Source: Paenibacillus phytohabitans
Lineage (GTDB): Bacteria; Bacillota; Bacilli; Paenibacillales; Paenibacillaceae
DNA length: 64,000 nt
Assembly (NCBI RefSeq): GCF_013141775.1
Contig: NZ_WHOB01000062.1
Location: 1-64,000, forward strand
Direction: 5' to 3'
This document shows positions 17,795 through 26,959 of the stretch, in pieces. Below the pieces are notes generated by a model. It had not been told where the DNA came from. It worked only from the letters and a program-made list of their open reading frames with translations, and did no database searches. Numbering within the stretch: position 1 is the first letter of the stretch; each line of letters starts with the position of its first letter. A program made the translations under genes and the position numbers.

Positions 17795-18040
17795 GATGGA
17801 GAGGACGGGGAGTATGGGAGAGGGACGGGAAGTACGGAAAAGAGATGGGAGAGAACGGGAAGTACGGGAAAGGGATGCGAGAGGGATGGGAAAGGGATGG
17901 GAGAGGGACGGGAAAGGCCCCGGAAAAGAGTGGGGACGGAAGCAGATTAGAGGAGAAAGGGAGCAGGGAGAACGGTGATAGTAAGGTAAGAAGCGGGGAA
18001 AGCGGTGGGAAGGAAGGAAGGAAGGAAGGAAAGAAAGAAG
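17795..18040 (+). repeat. Purine-rich low-complexity tract with G-quadruplex motifs and GGAA repeats
   Basis: Degenerate GGGA/AGTACGGGAA repeats. Runs of three or more G lie close together at 17807-17829 and 17883-17912 (six runs with 2-3 base loops). The tract ends in five tandem GGAA tetramers and AAAG units at 18009-18040. Open frames through it give Arg/Glu/Gly-rich peptides and are not credible genes. Confidence 0.75.
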
Positions 18041-18071
18041 GCGCGCGGAACATGGGCATCCATAACTCTAT

Positions 18072-18249
18072 GCGGACTCCAGAGCCGTTATTTTCTCGAA
18101 ACTCACCATTTTCAGCCTGAAGCGGACTACAGTTCCGTTATGCTCCAAATCATCGTCCAAATCCCTGTTTCCAGAGGAAATAAGCGATCTCCAGTCCGCG
18201 TGGAGGTGAAAACAGCGAAAATCAGCTGAATAAGGGATTCTCAGTCCGC
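18072..18249. repeat. GCGGACT four-box element, copy 1
   Basis: GCGGACT at 18072 and 18122, then the inverted form AGTCCGC at 18193 and 18243. Spacings are 50, 71 and 50 bp. Copies 2 and 3 have 50, 72 and 50. Intervening sequence is poorly conserved. Located between two minus-strand genes. Confidence 0.8.
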
Positions 18250-18384
18250 TTCCCTGCCGATTCAACTCTTCGGAGCCGATTCGTGAATCCATGGGGTGGA
18301 AGCTTTTTGGAGGCAGGCTTTCTGTTCAGCCCTTCCGCAGAATCGTTAGGGCCGCTGATTGATCTAGCCGGCTAAAAGGCACAC

Positions 18385-18425
18385 AAAAAAACCGCAGCTG
18401 CTGCTTAGGGCAACAGACTGCGGCT
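18385..18425 (-). terminator. Terminator of the secreted unknown gene
   Basis: On the minus strand GCCGCAGTCTGTTGCC pairs with AGCAGCTGCGG, followed by seven or more T. It lies about 45 bp after the stop of the 18470-18997 gene. Confidence 0.75.
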
Positions 18426-18469
18426 TGCGCGTGATAGACAATAAAGCTAATTGAACCCATATATCTTAC

Positions 18470-18997
18470 TTAAGGTGTGTACTGCTGCACGATGGAGACG
18501 ATCTGTCCGTTCTGGATGGTGATGTGGTAAGGAGACTGACTTAGATCGAAAACATCAGTTTTGGCAAATTCCTGAGTGAACTGCTGCAGGCTGAGCGCCT
18601 CGTTCCAGTTAATGTCCAGTTCCTCAATATTACCAGTGTGGTCGTAGATCTGCATAGTTACTTTGGCATCAGGGGCTACCGGGTAAGAAGTCAGCGAATC
18701 GCTGTCATTCACGATATAGTAACCGTCGGGTACACCGCCGATTTCGGCTGCGGCTTCAGGCTCACGTTCAGCGAAGATAGCATCGGCTGCTGCGCCTTCG
18801 TACCATGTAATTTCGTCCCCGGTAAGGGTGGTTTGCCCCTTATTGGTTTCGAGTGCGTGTATGTAAACCGTCAAGTGCTGGATATGATCGCTACTCTGGG
18901 CTTCTGCGGTCTTCATGGTCGTGCTGGCCGTAGTCACGAGGGAGAGGAACAACAGGACCAATACAGGAAACAGATAGACATTTTTGTTTTTTAACAT
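18470..18997 (-). CDS. Secreted protein of unknown function
   Basis: A 175-residue protein with a clear signal peptide: LKNKN, a hydrophobic run (VYLFPVLVLLFLSLVTTAST) and a likely cleavage around AEAQS near residue 34. The mature part is acidic with mixed alpha/beta character and contains GDEITWYEGAAADAIF and PDGYYIVNDS. I recognise no family. ATG 18997 follows AAGGGGGA at a slightly long distance. It has its own terminator and stands alone between a repeat tract and a divergent membrane-protein gene. It is probably exported or cell-wall associated; nothing in the context gives a function. Confidence 0.75.
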   Translation of the reverse strand: MLKNKNVYLFPVLVLLFLSLVTTASTTMKTAEAQSSDHIQHLTVYIHALETNKGQTTLTGDEITWYEGAAADAIFAEREPEAAAEIGGVPDGYYIVNDSDSLTSYPVAPDAKVTMQIYDHTGNIEELDINWNEALSLQQFTQEFAKTDVFDLSQSPYHITIQNGQIVSIVQQYTP

Positions 18998-19263
18998 TGT
19001 GGAATTTCCCCCTTGGCATAATATGACACGGTGTAAGTCTATATACCTAATTACCCTTCGGTATAGTTCTCAAACGTGTTCATACCCTAATAACGTTGAT
19101 TTTCAAAAAATGTTGCAAATATATTTTCAGATCTCCCTGCAGGAGCCGATCCAATTATTGGGTTGCTTACCTCCAGCATCATCGCGTTGCCAGTTATCGT
19201 CGTATAAAGCCTTAATCCGGGGCATATTAAGTTATCCAACTATCGGCTGAGAGGTGACTGGGA

Positions 19264-22050
19264 TTGAAGGAGATCTGGCAAATATACAAGAGGGATTGGC
19301 TGAGGCTGTTCAGGATACCTGTGGCCATGCTGCTGATTGCAGCGCTTGTTGTGCTGCCCTCAGTCTATGACTGGGTGAATGTGGCGGCCGTATGGGACCC
19401 GTACAGCAACACCTCCGGGATCAAAATCGCCGTAGCCAGTCTGGATGAAGGTGCGGCCGTGCAGGGTACAAGCTTCAATATCGGTGCGGAGGTACTGGAA
19501 AGCCTGCGGAGCAATAAGTCACTCGGCTGGAGGTTTACAGATGCGGAGGCTGCGGTGGACGGGGTGCGGCGGGGGGATTACTATGCGAGCATTGTGATTC
19601 CGGCGGACTTCTCTGAGCGGATGACCGGAATTCTTGAAGGTAAGATGGAGAAGCCGGAGATTGAATATACCGTTAATGAAAAAATCAATGCGATTGCTCC
19701 AAAAATTACAGCCAAGGGTGCTTCCACGATCACCACGCAGATCACCGAGCACTTCACGGAAACGATCAGCAGTACGGTTCTGACCGCCCTGCGCGGGGTA
19801 GATGAGGAATTCCAGTCCGAGCTGCCCGCTATCCGCAGAGTGGAGGCCGGGCTGTTCAAGCTGGAGGCGGAGCTGCCGGAGATTGAGCAAGCCGGCAGGC
19901 TGGTACTGAAGCTGCAGGAGGATTGGCCGGAGATCTCCTCTTCTGCGGAGCGGATTGCCGGACTGGCCTCCAGGCTCCCGGAGGTAGAGCAGGCGGGAAA
20001 AGCCGTGGAGCAGATCGACGAATATTGGCCGCAGATTACGGCTGCCGCCGGACATCTGGAGGAGCTGCAGGAGAAGCTGCCCCGGATTGAACGTGCTGCC
20101 CTGCTGGTATCCGAGCTGGATTCGAACTTCAGCAAGTTGGACGGTGTGCTGGACCGGGCAGAGGCCCGGTTGGAAGAGGCCGCAGCCGCAGTGGACACTG
20201 CGGCCAAGGTTCTGCCGCAGGCTGACCGGATCACCGCTGCCGGCAGCAGCTTCGGGCTTGCGCTGCAGCAGTTCCTGGCCGGGAACGGCACAGCCTTTGC
20301 GGCTGTCCCCGGGGTTGTGCAGCAGAACTTGTATCTGCTGCAGCAGGCCGGGGAAGCGGCCGTGCAGTTGACCGCGCAGCTGCGGCAAGATGCCGCGCAG
20401 CCAAACGAGGCGCTGCGGCAAGATGCCGCGCAGCAAAGCGAAGCGCTGCAGCAAGACGGCGCGCAGCCAAGCGAGGCGCTGCACCAGAGTGCGGTGCAGC
20501 AGGAGCCCGCGCAGCAAAGCGCTGCGCGGCAGCTGCAGCTTGCCTCGGCCCGGCTGGCCGCGGCAAGCGAAGGGCTCGCCCACACAGCGCAGCTGCTGGG
20601 CGCCCTGAACACACTTGCGCCCGGGACCGCGGGCGCAAGTGATCTCCGCGCCGTCGAAGCGGCGCGGAAGCCCTATGCCGCCGCAGCTGCGCAGGCGGCG
20701 GCACTGGCACAGGCTGCGCAGGCAGGCGCGCAGCCCACGGAGGCTGAGCTGGACCAGCTCAGCCTAGCGGCAGGGCAGGCGGGAGCTGCCCTGGAGGGGA
20801 TCATCCCGCGGTACAACGCGGGAATTCTGCCCGCAGCGGAGCAGGTGCTGCAGCAGCTGACTGCGGATGCGGGGAATGCTGCTGCAGCGCTGCAGCATAT
20901 TCCGCAGCGGCTGGCCGCGCTGGACACCATACTGGAGGAAGCGGGGACCGCCATCCAGTATGGACAATCCGGCCTGGCAGCCCTGCGGCAGGATTTGCCG
21001 GCCATCCGCGAAGAGGTGCATAACGCAGCGGGGGGCATGACTGAGAAGATGGCGGCATTCAGCAATCTGATCACTAACGTACTTCCGCGTATTAAGGAAG
21101 GACTGCCGGGGGCCGGCGCGCAGATACACGAAGCGGCCGAATTTGCCAGAACCGGACTGCCTGCGGCGGAGGTGAAGTTCCGCAAGGCGGCGGATTTCAT
21201 TACTGCCGGATTGCCGCGGGCAGACCAGGGAGTGGAACGCGCGGCGGAGCTGGTGCGCAGCGATTTGCCTGCACTGATGGCATCGGTCCGCAAAGCGGCA
21301 GCGACGCTCCGCGATATCAAAGAAGAGGTGGATCTGGAGGAAATTGCCCAGCTGCTGGGCGGCGATATCCAGAGCCAGAGTGATTTCCTGGCGAATCCGG
21401 TTGTACTGAAGCAGCAGACGTTATATCCAATTCCCAATTATGGATCGGCGATGACGCCTTTTTATGTCGTGCTGTCCCTATGGGTAGGCGGTACCCTGCT
21501 GATCTCGCTGCTGCGCACGGCAGTGGATACCGGCGGAATCCGTTACCTTGGGTATCAGCTCTATTTCGGACGCCTGCTTACCTTTCTTACAGTCGGTGTT
21601 CTTCAGGCGCTGGTGGCGGTGCTGGGCAATATCTTCCTGCTAGGCTGTTATGTTGCTGATCCGGTCTGGTTTGTCCTGTTTGCCGTACTGATCAGCGTGG
21701 TATTCGTGACGATTGTCTTCACGCTGGTCTCGGTGTTCGGCAGTATCGGCAAAGGGATTGCCATCGTATTTATGGTGCTGCAGTTCTCCAGCTCCGGCGG
21801 CACCTTTCCTATTAGTACCACCGGACACTTTTTTCAGGTACTGAATCCGTTTATGCCCTTTACCTATGCTATCAGCCTGCTGCGTGAAGCTGTAGGCGGT
21901 CTGCTGCCGGAGGTAGCGATCCGTGATGCGCTGCTGCTGGTCTTGTTCGGCGTGCTTGCGCTGCTGCTGGGTCTTACGCTGCAGAAGCCGCTGCAGGGCT
22001 TCATCCGCAAAGCGGCCGCGCAGGCAGAAGAGTCGAAGCTGATTTCGTAG
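19264..22050 (+). CDS. YhgE/Pip-like large membrane protein (ABC-2 family)
   Basis: A 928-residue protein. One N-terminal membrane helix (residues about 13-33) leads to a long extracytoplasmic region, then a C-terminal ABC-2 type bundle of about five or six helices (from residue 735). This is the layout of YhgE/Pip, related to phage-infection protein and to EsaA of type VII secretion. The middle is strongly helical with repeating LPxxEQA-like segments (coiled coil). It includes four 11-residue units of the type LRQDAAQPNEA at 20380-20511. TTG 19264 follows GAGGTGACTGGGA. It is monocistronic as far as I can see, and no type VII genes are nearby. The substrate is unknown. Confidence 0.8.
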   Translation: MKEIWQIYKRDWLRLFRIPVAMLLIAALVVLPSVYDWVNVAAVWDPYSNTSGIKIAVASLDEGAAVQGTSFNIGAEVLESLRSNKSLGWRFTDAEAAVDGVRRGDYYASIVIPADFSERMTGILEGKMEKPEIEYTVNEKINAIAPKITAKGASTITTQITEHFTETISSTVLTALRGVDEEFQSELPAIRRVEAGLFKLEAELPEIEQAGRLVLKLQEDWPEISSSAERIAGLASRLPEVEQAGKAVEQIDEYWPQITAAAGHLEELQEKLPRIERAALLVSELDSNFSKLDGVLDRAEARLEEAAAAVDTAAKVLPQADRITAAGSSFGLALQQFLAGNGTAFAAVPGVVQQNLYLLQQAGEAAVQLTAQLRQDAAQPNEALRQDAAQQSEALQQDGAQPSEALHQSAVQQEPAQQSAARQLQLASARLAAASEGLAHTAQLLGALNTLAPGTAGASDLRAVEAARKPYAAAAAQAAALAQAAQAGAQPTEAELDQLSLAAGQAGAALEGIIPRYNAGILPAAEQVLQQLTADAGNAAAALQHIPQRLAALDTILEEAGTAIQYGQSGLAALRQDLPAIREEVHNAAGGMTEKMAAFSNLITNVLPRIKEGLPGAGAQIHEAAEFARTGLPAAEVKFRKAADFITAGLPRADQGVERAAELVRSDLPALMASVRKAAATLRDIKEEVDLEEIAQLLGGDIQSQSDFLANPVVLKQQTLYPIPNYGSAMTPFYVVLSLWVGGTLLISLLRTAVDTGGIRYLGYQLYFGRLLTFLTVGVLQALVAVLGNIFLLGCYVADPVWFVLFAVLISVVFVTIVFTLVSVFGSIGKGIAIVFMVLQFSSSGGTFPISTTGHFFQVLNPFMPFTYAISLLREAVGGLLPEVAIRDALLLVLFGVLALLLGLTLQKPLQGFIRKAAAQAEESKLIS
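20380..20511 (+). repeat. 33-bp in-frame tandem repeat inside the YhgE-like gene
   Basis: Four units encode LRQDAAQPNEA, LRQDAAQQSEA, LQQDGAQPSEA and LHQSAVQQEPA. Eleven residues is the hendecad period of right-handed coiled coils, so copy number can change without breaking the helix. Confidence 0.8.
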
Positions 22051-22095
22051 ATAAAATGGGGATATATAACATTTATTCCGTCTTTGTCAACCTAT

Positions 22096-22129
22096 TTTGA
22101 ACCGTTCAAACCGGATTGACCTGTATAAT
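22096..22129 (+). promoter_or_regulatory. Candidate promoter and operator of the HTH/TPR regulator
   Basis: A perfect palindrome, TTTGAAC-C-GTTCAAA, at 22096-22110 is followed by a consensus -10, TATAAT, at 22124-22129. No good -35 at normal spacing is present, so the palindrome may be an activator or autoregulatory site. Confidence 0.4.
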
Positions 22130-22200
22130 TGGGAGACTTATTATATAGGAATATCTGGATTATTATTCGAATATATGGTTTTTTGAGGGGCGGTATTGGT

Positions 22201-23595
22201 TTGCATCACAAGACTACAATTCAAGCGGAGCTGGCCGCTTTCCTAAGAAATGAAGGAATGACGATTAATCAATTCGCAGGGGTATCCGGCGTTAACTCCG
22301 GAACACTGAGCAGTATTATTAACGGCAACCGTCCCATTGCCATGCAGCAGCTGGACCGGATTACCTCCGGGATGGGGCTGGCTGAAGGGGCGTTCTACGA
22401 ACTCTATATAGATGAATGTGTCATTCATTCCACACCCGACTGGCGGCGTCTGGGCCCGTTCCTCCACCGCTGCGCGGAGCTGAACAAACTGGAGTGTATC
22501 CGGCAGGTCGTCCTTATTATAATGGACAATATTACATATGCCCCTGTGCTGTTTGATACAGCGGAGCAATTCTACGGGCAAGGCAACTATCAGGCGGCGG
22601 CTCTGCTCTATGAGGGCGTTGCCGATAGTGAGAAATACCAGCATTCGGAGCGGCTGGCCTTATGCCAGTACCGGCTGTTCACCATTAGGGTCGGCCAGGA
22701 CCGGGAGGCGGACTTCCGGGCAGCCACGCGGTTCGAATATTTCGTGGAGCGGCTGGATGAGAGCGATCAATTAGGCGCTTTGCAGCAGCTGGCTGATGTC
22801 TATCTGTCATTGCAGTACTGGGATAAGGTATGGCTGCTGGCCGAAGAGCTGTACCGTAAGACAGCGATTCAATATGAGATTAAGCATCACAAAGTCAGAA
22901 AGCAGAAAGAGCTGAGGGAACCTCCGAAGCCGCTATGCTTTTATATTTTATACGCCTACTGGCTGCAGTCCGTGGTATGTGACGGGCGGGGCGAATATGA
23001 GCGTGCTTTGCATTATGTAACTTTATATTCAGAAATGGACTGGATTGTGGAAGATTCAGAGGAAGTCCGGCAAATTAAAGAGTATTTCAGCAGTCAGGCA
23101 ATAGTTAATACTTATCTGTTCCGTTTAATGTGCGGAGATTTGGAAGTGCTTCATAACTATGTGGAGTATATCGGCACGGGCGGCACCGGCCTGCTCCCCG
23201 GAATGCTGAAGGCCGTTCAGGCAGCCAACCGGTTTCACTGGAATGTGGATGAGCTGATCGGGCGGTTCCTGCCGCAGGTAGAGCAGGAGTGGTCTGCCCC
23301 GGGGCATGGCAAGCCGGGAGCGGACCTGCGGGATAAATACGCGGAATTGCTCTATGAACTGGCGGGATATTACCTGCGTGCCGGAGAGCAGGAGCAGGGA
23401 TTCCGCTACTTATTCCTAAGCCTGGAGGCTTCGGCGGAACTGGGCAGCGAGACCTGTGTGATCCGCTGTGTGCGATTGTTTGAACAATATCGGCCGCAGG
23501 CTTCGGCTGCGCAGCAAGAGGACTATAAGCAGCTGATCAATAAAGTACAGACTGCCCATGCCAGCAGACACCTCGCGCCGGCAGGCAAATTGTAA
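22201..23595 (+). CDS. XRE-type regulator with helical/TPR-like C-terminal domain
   Basis: A 464-residue protein. Residues 1-60 form a helix-turn-helix of the Cro/CI type (AAFLRNEGMTINQFAGVSGV and GTLSSIINGNRPIAMQQLDRI). The remaining 400 residues are alpha-helical and TPR-like, as in peptide-sensing regulators of the PlcR/NprR kind and in many Paenibacillus paralogues. TTG 22201 follows GAGGGGCGG at seven bases. It has its own terminator. No small exported peptide gene is adjacent, so a quorum-sensing role is only a possibility. Confidence 0.75.
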   Translation: MHHKTTIQAELAAFLRNEGMTINQFAGVSGVNSGTLSSIINGNRPIAMQQLDRITSGMGLAEGAFYELYIDECVIHSTPDWRRLGPFLHRCAELNKLECIRQVVLIIMDNITYAPVLFDTAEQFYGQGNYQAAALLYEGVADSEKYQHSERLALCQYRLFTIRVGQDREADFRAATRFEYFVERLDESDQLGALQQLADVYLSLQYWDKVWLLAEELYRKTAIQYEIKHHKVRKQKELREPPKPLCFYILYAYWLQSVVCDGRGEYERALHYVTLYSEMDWIVEDSEEVRQIKEYFSSQAIVNTYLFRLMCGDLEVLHNYVEYIGTGGTGLLPGMLKAVQAANRFHWNVDELIGRFLPQVEQEWSAPGHGKPGADLRDKYAELLYELAGYYLRAGEQEQGFRYLFLSLEASAELGSETCVIRCVRLFEQYRPQASAAQQEDYKQLINKVQTAHASRHLAPAGKL

Positions 23596-23631
23596 GAGGA
23601 ATAATATCCGCTATAGGCTTGCAACTATAGT

Positions 23632-23664
23632 AAAGCACCGTCCCATTTGCGGACGGTGCTTTTA
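23632..23664 (+). terminator. Terminator of the HTH/TPR regulator
   Basis: AAAGCACCGTCC (23632-23643) pairs perfectly with GGACGGTGCTTT (23651-23662) around a seven-base loop. Downstream T content is short. Confidence 0.8.
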
Positions 23665-23750
23665 AGTGCAGATATTTGCTGCAAATTGAATTGCACGGCG
23701 GGCTATGCCGTATAAGAACACAATAAGACATATTTTCCTCCCGCAGTTGC

Positions 23751-23938
23751 TTATCTTGCAGGTGCGAAATCAGCCACTTCACGCAGAATGCCTTCAATGA
23801 CTTCCAGTGTATCCGGCTGAAGAACGGCATTTACGGCTTCGCCGTTCTCTTCGATCTGCTCCGGTCTGCTGGCCCCGATCAGCGCCGAGCTTACTCCGGG
23901 CTGCCGCAGTACCCAGGCCAGTGCCAGCTGCCCAGGCC
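23751..23938 (-). pseudogene. 3' remnant of an aldo/keto reductase gene
   Basis: The minus strand reads GQLALAWVLRQPGVSSALIG, then ASRPEQIEENGEAVNAVL, and ends DFAPAR before a TAA at 23751-23753. This is the C-terminal end of the YghZ/YajO-type aldo/keto reductases, where ALAWVLR and GASRPEQ line the NADPH site. Upstream of about 23938 the sequence stops matching, and no barrel, start codon or ribosome binding site remains. About 60 of the usual 310-330 residues are left. It marks a deletion or recombination junction; the codon frame is still intact, so the loss may be recent. Confidence 0.8.
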
Positions 23939-24285
23939 GATTTTACTGACTTTAAGTCCTGTATTGCCCAGTTTTCTGTATTTCATCTTCTTCCCATTCC
24001 TTTCATAGTTTTTTTGTGCACTTTTTTAGGTTGTCTCTGTGTTTTTTCTGTTATGATGAGGACCAGTCCAGTTGATCGTAAAATATCCTCTTAATTAAGA
24101 GTAAGAACATAGAGAGTTTCCTTTCTAACTTATCCCAATGGCTTATCATACCGGCTCTGACTGGACAATCGGGCAGTACCAGATGAACGGTGACAAATAG
24201 GAATAACGGGCAAAGTTCATACAGTGTGGGAATTAAAAATAAGTAAAATAGTTAAATATGGATTTTGGAATGGAGTTCTAGAAAG
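23939..24285 (+). other. Intergenic region, no gene recognised
   Basis: AT-rich sequence between the aldo/keto reductase remnant and the hybrid kinase. I see no repeat family, terminator or RNA that I can name. The promoter of the kinase is presumably in the last 200 bp. Confidence 0.4.
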
Positions 24286-25896
24286 ATGATGGAGAAGATG
24301 AATACCCGGAGTCCGGTCATTTGCAATTTAGAGGATGCTGCAGACCGGATGATTGAACTGCTTAGCCAGATTTTTACGTCAAATACGATTATGATTACGA
24401 TTCACGGTTTAGGCTTGGTTCCCCTGCTGCGGACCTTCAACCGGGAAGCGCCTATCATGAAGGAGGAGGACAATTTCGCCCTTCTTGATCCTATTCGCAG
24501 TCTGGTTATTCTTAATGACAATAAGCCGACACTGGTCGCTGACACGCATAATCATCCCGGGTCCACTGCCCTTGAATTTATACATGCACGGGGCATACAC
24601 TCGTTCATTGGCGTTCCTCTGATCACGGAGCAAGGGGAGTCTGTGGGGACGATCTGTCTGATGGACCCTGCAGCCGGCCTGCATACGAAGGAAGACCTGG
24701 ATATAATAAGCGCCATGGCCTATTTTTTCACCTATATTATGAATTTGGAACGAAAAGTTGAATTCATAGAACGGCAGAGCCAATCCAAGCTGGACCTGTT
24801 TGCCATGCTCAGTCATGAAATCCGCACCCCGATGAACGGCATTATCGGCATGACCGATCTGATGATGACGACTGAAATGGACGAGCAGCAGCAGTATTAC
24901 ATGGAGATCATTGAGTCGAGCAATGCCAAGCTGCTGCAATTTCTGAATGATGTTCTGGATTTCAGCAAGATGGAAGCGGGCAAGCTGGTCATTGAAAAGG
25001 AACCGTTTGATATTATTACCGCACTGGAGGAGAGCGTCTATTTGTTCTCCACCAAGGCTTTTGAGAAAAATCTGGAAGTCATTCTGAATGTGGATTCGGA
25101 AATTCCCCTGTATGTTCTGGGTGATGCCCCCAAGGTACGCCAGATCATCATGAATATAGTAAGCAACGCCCTGAAATTCACCCACGCTGGGGAAATCCTT
25201 ATCGAGCTGAAATCGTTGCCTGTCCGCGGTGAAGAAATAGGGATAAGGATTACGGTGCAGGATTCTGGAATAGGTATTGCGGAAGACAAGCTGAAGCTGC
25301 TGTTCAACAAATATACCCAGGTTCACCAGAGCAGTGAGCTTCATCATTACGGAGGCACCGGACTGGGACTGGCAATCTGCAGACAGCTGGTGGAGCTGAT
25401 GGGGGGAGAGATCTCGGTTGAGAGCCGGGAAGGGGTAGGGACGAAGCTGGAAGTCACTCTGTATCTCGAAAAATATACAAGCCTGCCCTCGATTCCCTTC
25501 GAGAAAGATGTGCTTGACGCCATTAAAATCCTGGTTGTTGATGATAATCAGACCAGTCTGCATGTTATCTCTTCGGTACTCGAGGATTGGAGTGTTGCAG
25601 TTACTTCCGCCGAGACTGCCAAGCAGGCAATGGACTTTTTGGCAGTAAACAACGATTATGATCTGATCCTTATGGACAAGGATATTGAGGGCACAGAGGC
25701 TACAGAGATTGCCAAGCAAATGCGTCAGCTTGCTCCGGACAGGAAGCTGCCCGTAATTCTGCTTGCTCCCCTGGGAACGAATCTGGACGAGGAGACCAAA
25801 GCGCAGTTCGCCTCCATCATTATCAAGCCCATCCGCAAGGTGCATCTGCTCAATAACATATTGGCTTTACTGAAGCACAGTAAGCCGGAATCCTAA
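24286..25896 (+). CDS. Cytoplasmic hybrid sensor histidine kinase (GAF-HisKA-HATPase-REC)
   Basis: A 536-residue protein without membrane segments. An N-terminal GAF domain (residues about 20-155, with HSFIGVPLITEQGESVGTIC) is followed by a dimerisation helix with the phospho-acceptor His177 in MLSHEIRTPMNGIIG. Next is an ATPase domain with DSGIGIAEDKL and GGTGLGLAI. The C-terminal receiver begins ILVVDDNQTS and has its aspartate in LILMDKDIEG. The predicted output is only phosphotransfer; there is no DNA-binding domain. ATG 24286 follows GGAG by ten bases, with ATGs at 24289 and 24298 and a TTG at 24265 as alternatives. No partner regulator is adjacent. GAF suggests a small intracellular ligand. 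Confidence 0.85.
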   Translation: MMEKMNTRSPVICNLEDAADRMIELLSQIFTSNTIMITIHGLGLVPLLRTFNREAPIMKEEDNFALLDPIRSLVILNDNKPTLVADTHNHPGSTALEFIHARGIHSFIGVPLITEQGESVGTICLMDPAAGLHTKEDLDIISAMAYFFTYIMNLERKVEFIERQSQSKLDLFAMLSHEIRTPMNGIIGMTDLMMTTEMDEQQQYYMEIIESSNAKLLQFLNDVLDFSKMEAGKLVIEKEPFDIITALEESVYLFSTKAFEKNLEVILNVDSEIPLYVLGDAPKVRQIIMNIVSNALKFTHAGEILIELKSLPVRGEEIGIRITVQDSGIGIAEDKLKLLFNKYTQVHQSSELHHYGGTGLGLAICRQLVELMGGEISVESREGVGTKLEVTLYLEKYTSLPSIPFEKDVLDAIKILVVDDNQTSLHVISSVLEDWSVAVTSAETAKQAMDFLAVNNDYDLILMDKDIEGTEATEIAKQMRQLAPDRKLPVILLAPLGTNLDEETKAQFASIIIKPIRKVHLLNNILALLKHSKPES

Positions 25897-25951
25897 TTGC
25901 GCATTCTCCTGATATAATTGAATCAAATTATAAGGCGAAAGGTGAGTATAC

Positions 25952-26620
25952 ATGTCTATATCCATTTCCGGTGCTAACAAGGTATTTCTGTTTCAAGGGG
26001 ATTCGATTACAGACGGCAACCGTGACCGGGGCAATGATCTTAACCATATCCTCGGGCACGGCTATGCATACATAGTTGGCAGCAAATTAGGCAATGAGCT
26101 GGCGGAGCTGCGGCCGGTATTCCATAACCGCGGGGTGAGCGGAGACCGGATCTCCGATCTGTATGCGCGCTGGAACGAGGATGCGATCTATCTGCAGCCG
26201 GATGTACTCAGTATCCTGGTCGGGGTTAATGATATCTGGAGAACGATGATGGGCGACCCGGGCGGCATCACGGACCGCTTCGAACGCGCTTACCGCCATG
26301 TACTGGAAGAGACACGCGAAGTGCTGCCGCAGACCCGGCTTGTACTCTGCGAGCCGTTTCTCCTGAAGGTAGGGGCACCGGCAGAGAATTGGCCGGAATG
26401 GCTGAAGCTCCTGACTCATTATCAGGAGGTTGTCCGCAGCCTTGCGGAGGAATTCGAGGCTGTGCATGTACCGCTTCAGGACGTTTTTGAGGCGGCCGCA
26501 GCAAGAACGGATGACGTATACTGGGTCTGGGACGGTGTGCATCCAACGGCGGCCGGCCACGATCTGATCGCTGCAGAGTGGCTGAGAATTGTGGGACAGA
26601 GCGGGATTCTGCAAGGGTAA
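25952..26620 (+). CDS. SGNH/GDSL-type carbohydrate esterase (cytoplasmic)
   Basis: A 222-residue single-domain hydrolase. All four SGNH blocks are present: GDSITDG with nucleophile Ser18, Gly64 in GVSGDR, Asn93 in VGVND, and the Asp194/His197 pair in WDGVHPTAAGH. Its length and lack of a signal match intracellular acetyl-xylan or rhamnogalacturonan acetylesterases such as Axe2. GGCGAAAGGTGAG precedes ATG 25952. It stands after the hybrid kinase, 55 bp away, without a terminator between, so co-transcription is possible. The acyl group and the sugar are inferred. Confidence 0.83.
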   Translation: MSISISGANKVFLFQGDSITDGNRDRGNDLNHILGHGYAYIVGSKLGNELAELRPVFHNRGVSGDRISDLYARWNEDAIYLQPDVLSILVGVNDIWRTMMGDPGGITDRFERAYRHVLEETREVLPQTRLVLCEPFLLKVGAPAENWPEWLKLLTHYQEVVRSLAEEFEAVHVPLQDVFEAAAARTDDVYWVWDGVHPTAAGHDLIAAEWLRIVGQSGILQG

Positions 26621-26683
26621 ACCAGCCCGTTCTCAGCTCCTCTTAGGCAAATTCGGGTTACAGCGACAACAGTGACAACAGAA

Positions 26684-26790
26684 ATAAGAGTAACACCAGT
26701 AAGGCAAGAGTAAAAGTAAGAGTAAAAGTAAGAGTAAAAGTAAGAGTGAAAGTAAGAGTAACAGTAAAAGTAAAAGTAAAGTAAAAGCAA
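26684..26790 (+). repeat. AAGTAA/GAGTAA hexanucleotide tract
   Basis: About 17 degenerate copies of AAGTAA/GAGTAA with a single-base drift. The backbone RAGTAN is the same as in the tract at 14513-14600. It is nearly C-free on the plus strand. The minus strand reads as Tyr-Phe-Tyr-Ser, which I take as an artefact. Confidence 0.8.
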
Positions 26791-26959
26791 TTGTAAGGTA
26801 TTTGAAGCAAAGTATACAAAAGATGCAGCGCTAGAGCCTGTTTGAAGCCGGGATGTTACCGGAATTCAAGCGGGCTTTTTTGGTTAGGTTACTGTAGGGA
26901 ATCATGAGTTTCGTCTGTTGCGGATAAGTTTCATTGGGATGTGGAGCGGATCTGCCAGT

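Noticed and set aside
24409..25845. 478-codon minus-strand frame
   Set aside because: Antisense shadow of the hybrid kinase; no family features.
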